Shown here: one piece after another, positions 61,359 through 64,000 of the stretch
Position numbering within the stretch: the stretch's first letter is position 1
Layout of the letters: each line of letters opens with the position of its first letter
NCBI RefSeq assembly: GCF_000003815.2
Contig: NC_049990.1
Span: 10,810,186-10,874,185 of the forward strand
DNA: 64,000 nucleotides
Source of the DNA: Branchiostoma floridae
Taxonomy: Eukaryota > Chordata > Leptocardii > Amphioxiformes > Branchiostomatidae
Direction of reading: 5' to 3'
The notes under the pieces: model-generated
Database searches by the model: none
What the model was told of the DNA's origin: nothing
Seen by the model: the letters and a program-made list of their open reading frames with translations, nothing else
Position numbers and translations under genes: made by a program

Positions 61359-62006
61359 GTCTTCACGCGTCTTGAGCGACGAATTTGTTCTGAAGAAATG
61401 ATTTTCACAAGATTCTATTTTGTTGGACGCCCGTTTGAGGCACTTGACATGGTCACGTAAAAAAAAGATTAAAAAATTGTGGTGGGCTAAATCAGGCTGT
61501 CAAAGGTGTCCTCGTAATCCCCACGAGTTTTTCTATCTGCCTTGTGAATCTCAAGCGATGGACTTTTACGAGAAAGTATACATTTGATGTCAAAGTTGAC
61601 CGATTTTCGACAGCTTCTTCCTATACGAGCAATCGCTGTTATTGTTTACATCCGGGGTATTCGGCGCACGAGCGCTGACTGGTAGGCAAAAAGCGTTAGG
61701 AGATCAGATTACTAATTAGCATACCGGCGCGGAAGCAGATCGTACTGTTTACGCGAATTTGCGCATTTTCAGCCACGTTTTTATCGCATCCATGGGATTT
61801 TTTCAGATTTTGTATTTTTTTCACTACTTCTTAGTCTTTTTTTTTTTTCTTGTGTAATATTTTGGGAGAAAATGACCCTTGCCCTCTTGACTTCCGTCAT
61901 GTGTTTCCGGTTGTTTTGATTTTCCCGCCGTACGGGCTTTCTGTCATCCGTTCCGGGCTGTTATATTTCTGTTCCTAATGTGGTTTAATTAATACGTTTA
62001 ATCAAT
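61359..62006. promoter_or_regulatory. Divergent promoter shared by UPF3 and SWIM gene
   Basis: 648 bp lie between opposite start codons. On the right side there are ETS-type cores (CTTCCG at 61891, TTTCCGG at 61904-61910, TTCCGGG at 61951-61957) and an E2F-like TTTCCCGCC at 61921-61929. No TATA box is placed convincingly. This is typical of a housekeeping bidirectional promoter; motif function is inferred. Confidence 0.6.
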
Positions 62007-64000
62007 ATGAGTTCTTCAAACAGCTACATTAGCTCTTTGGAGCCTAATGACCGAACCAGGTATTTTGAGAAATTAATGGTAAGTGTCGAAGACGCCGGCG
62101 ATAGTTCAAACCCGGAAGTGACTGGTTCGGCGGTGACTGGTGACGGTGTACGCCTACCTGACCCATACAGTCTGACAGGTGAGGATCATGTGTACATGTG
62201 TTTCTAGATTTTGATAAGGTAGATTTTTGTGTCAGATAAAGGTTACAAAAACATGAGTACGTGTAAATGTGTTTGTTGCTAATCTCTAGAAATTCTGGCT
62301 ACGTAACGTTATGTTTATTATCATTTGTATGTTATACAGGTTGGAAGGATGATTTGAGCCTCTGGCCAGATACGGACTATGGGTGCATCTACACCTACCT
62401 AATCGAGGCTCCAGGTCCGTTTAACGGAGAAGCCATGAAAGCCTATAAATCCCTGGAGGCGTACAATCTCTTTATAAGTGGCCATGTGAGGGAGTGCAGG
62501 TACCACCCTATTGGAAAAAATGTGAAGGTCTGCTTCCTTAAGGCCAAGGTTGTGCCAGGTGGGTGTTGGAGTGCATTGGAACAATATTTCTACTTACATG
62601 TACCTGTAGTGAGAACTCTTGAAGATGAAGAATGAGATGCGTGATTAGTATTTAACTGTCAGATACGTTTTTATATTTACTGTATTATCTTTTTTTTCTG
62701 TTACATTTGTGTTTCAGGACAGAGAGTAACAGAGACTCCTCACAACCCATGGGTGTGTTTGACCAAAAAAGAGGGTTATGTCATGGCAGCTCACTGCACT
62801 TGTATGGCAGGGTAGGTAATATAACTGCATTGACCATCATATCCAAAAAGTCACATTTTTATCTAACAGTATTCTCGTCAGATGAGGTCCATGGCAAGAA
62901 ACAGTTTTAGAAATAATGAAAGTCAAACTAGTACTCACCTGTAAATGTTCCTCCGTATATTTCCAGGGAGGAGCGACCATGCAGTTTGTATGTGGCAAGA
63001 TAACTGTCTTAATTTTTTTCCTTGGTTCATGTTCTTGTGCTTGATGGTTTCCAGTTGTATTTGTACCTGTTGCAAATGCATTTCTTCTTGTTGATGTTCT
63101 TGTTGCAGGTTTTACTTGTTGATGTGTTTCGTTTTCTAGGTAATTTGGAGTTATCAACAGTTCCTGAGAGTGAGTATACTAACACATATCATCATGTAGA
63201 TGTAGATAATGCTAAAAGAAATGTGTATATAGTAGAAATATTCAAATATCACAGAGACTTCCATAATGAGAAGATAAGGCAAATCTTTCATTGTACTGTG
63301 AAGCTGGCCAACTTATCCGTTCCTTTTACCATTAACTCTAAAATTGCTCCTGACTATAGTACCTATAATGTATACTCATTTTTTGTTATATTTCAATGTA
63401 GATTGGGAGAGGTCTGCAGCCATGTGGCTGCACTGCTGTTCGCAGTGGAGGCCTCCAGGTCTCTTCAGGAAAAACGGACGTCATGCACCAGCAGAAAGGC
63501 CGTGTGGAACAAATATTACAAAGATAAGGTCTGTTCATATTTGGGCATTATAATTGAGTAGAATTTTTTTCAATGTCTACAATTTTTTTGCCTAAGTAGA
63601 CTGTTATAACTTACATTAATGAATGGATTTCTTTGCTTCTACAAAATCATGTGGCATTTACATGTATCCAATTCACAATATATAGCACTACACTATAGAT
63701 TTACAGCAATATAGTAGATGTTCCTAGCCTGGAGTCCAGCCTTGTTGTGCTTTAGTCCACTCCCAACGGTGGCTACCCCGTCAATGCCATGGGGTAGCGA
63801 CCTTTGGGAGCGAACTAAAGCACAACAAGGTTGGACTGCAGGCTAAGATGTTCCTCTTTGTAAAGTGTAATATCTGACATGGCCACTGTATAATGCTTTT
63901 TCTCACATATATTATTGATAATTCATTTTGTGGATTATTTCTTTCAGGTTGATCCACAAAGGGCTGAGGACATGGACTTTTCGCACCCTAAACATGGAGT
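62007..64000 (+). CDS. SWIM zinc-finger protein, 5' part (runs off window)
   Basis: Five exons, 62007-62178, 62340-62558, 62718-62811, 63402-63528 and 63948 to the window end, join in phase to about 221 residues. A SWIM zinc finger CxC-(7)-CxH is complete: Cys157 and Cys159 in AHCTCMAG, Cys167 and His169 in LGEVCSHVAALLFAVEA. The third intron splits the finger (GCA-GG|gt ... ag|A-TTG). The N-terminal part contains GWKDDLSLWPD and a KSLEAYNLFISGHVREC block. Proteins with this layout, many in lancelets, cnidarians and molluscs, often continue into a YqaJ-type exonuclease fold and are suspected to derive from mobile or viral recombination genes. That domain would lie beyond the window, so the wider function is unknown. 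Confidence 0.82.
63725..63845. mobile_element. 121-bp fold-back MITE in SWIM gene intron 4
   Basis: The arms TAGCCTGGAGTCCAGCCTTG + TTGTGCTTTAGT and ACTAAAGCACAA + CAAGGTTGGACTGCAGGCTA pair almost fully. CACTCCCAA/TTGGGAGCG extends the stem, leaving a loop around CCGTCAATGCCATGG. The CTA/TA flanks may reflect a TA-type target site. Confidence 0.85.

Noticed and set aside
63022-63561. 179-codon frame in the SWIM gene
   Set aside because: Only its last part (from 63402) is exon. The remainder is intron that happens to stay open, while the acceptor at 63401 joins exactly to the previous exon and completes the zinc finger.

Overview
The window looks like nuclear DNA from an invertebrate deuterostome, most likely a lancelet (Branchiostoma). 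It is AT-rich, its genes are split into many short exons with GT-AG introns, and it carries dense small inverted-repeat (MITE-like) elements and tRNA-derived SINE-like repeats. Single-copy genes here correspond to pairs of duplicates in vertebrates. The species call is inference from gene content and repeat style; no search was possible.

Layout. About 1-25.3 kb has no gene I can support. It holds several inverted-repeat element families, a 16-bp tandem array, a 39-bp minisatellite built around a palindrome, a (CA)n tract and a nested fold-back element. At 25.7-26.7 kb are the last two exons of a NALF/FAM155-type gene (NALCN channel auxiliary factor), preceded by a broken duplicate of the penultimate exon that carries a MITE. 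About 26.7-37.2 kb is again repeat-rich and essentially gene-free.

The 3' part is gene-dense. MPI (mannose-6-phosphate isomerase, minus, 8 coding exons, 426 aa) and ENOX (ecto-NOX disulfide-thiol exchanger, plus, 13 coding exons, 702 aa) are divergent across a 475-bp promoter. ENOX and UPF3 (nonsense-mediated decay factor, minus, 11 coding exons, 529 aa) converge tail to tail. UPF3 shares a 648-bp divergent promoter with a SWIM zinc-finger gene that runs off the right end. The exon models of MPI, ENOX and UPF3 were joined by hand: every splice phase closes and each total length is a multiple of three.

The genes have unrelated jobs (mannose metabolism, surface redox and RRM protein, mRNA surveillance, ion-channel assembly). 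They are not an operon. What links them is chromosomal history: NALF, ENOX and UPF3 each have one vertebrate duplicate on human chromosome 13q and one on Xq, so the window appears to preserve a piece of the pre-duplication ancestral linkage. No CRISPR array, tRNA, rRNA or recognisable virus-derived gene was found.
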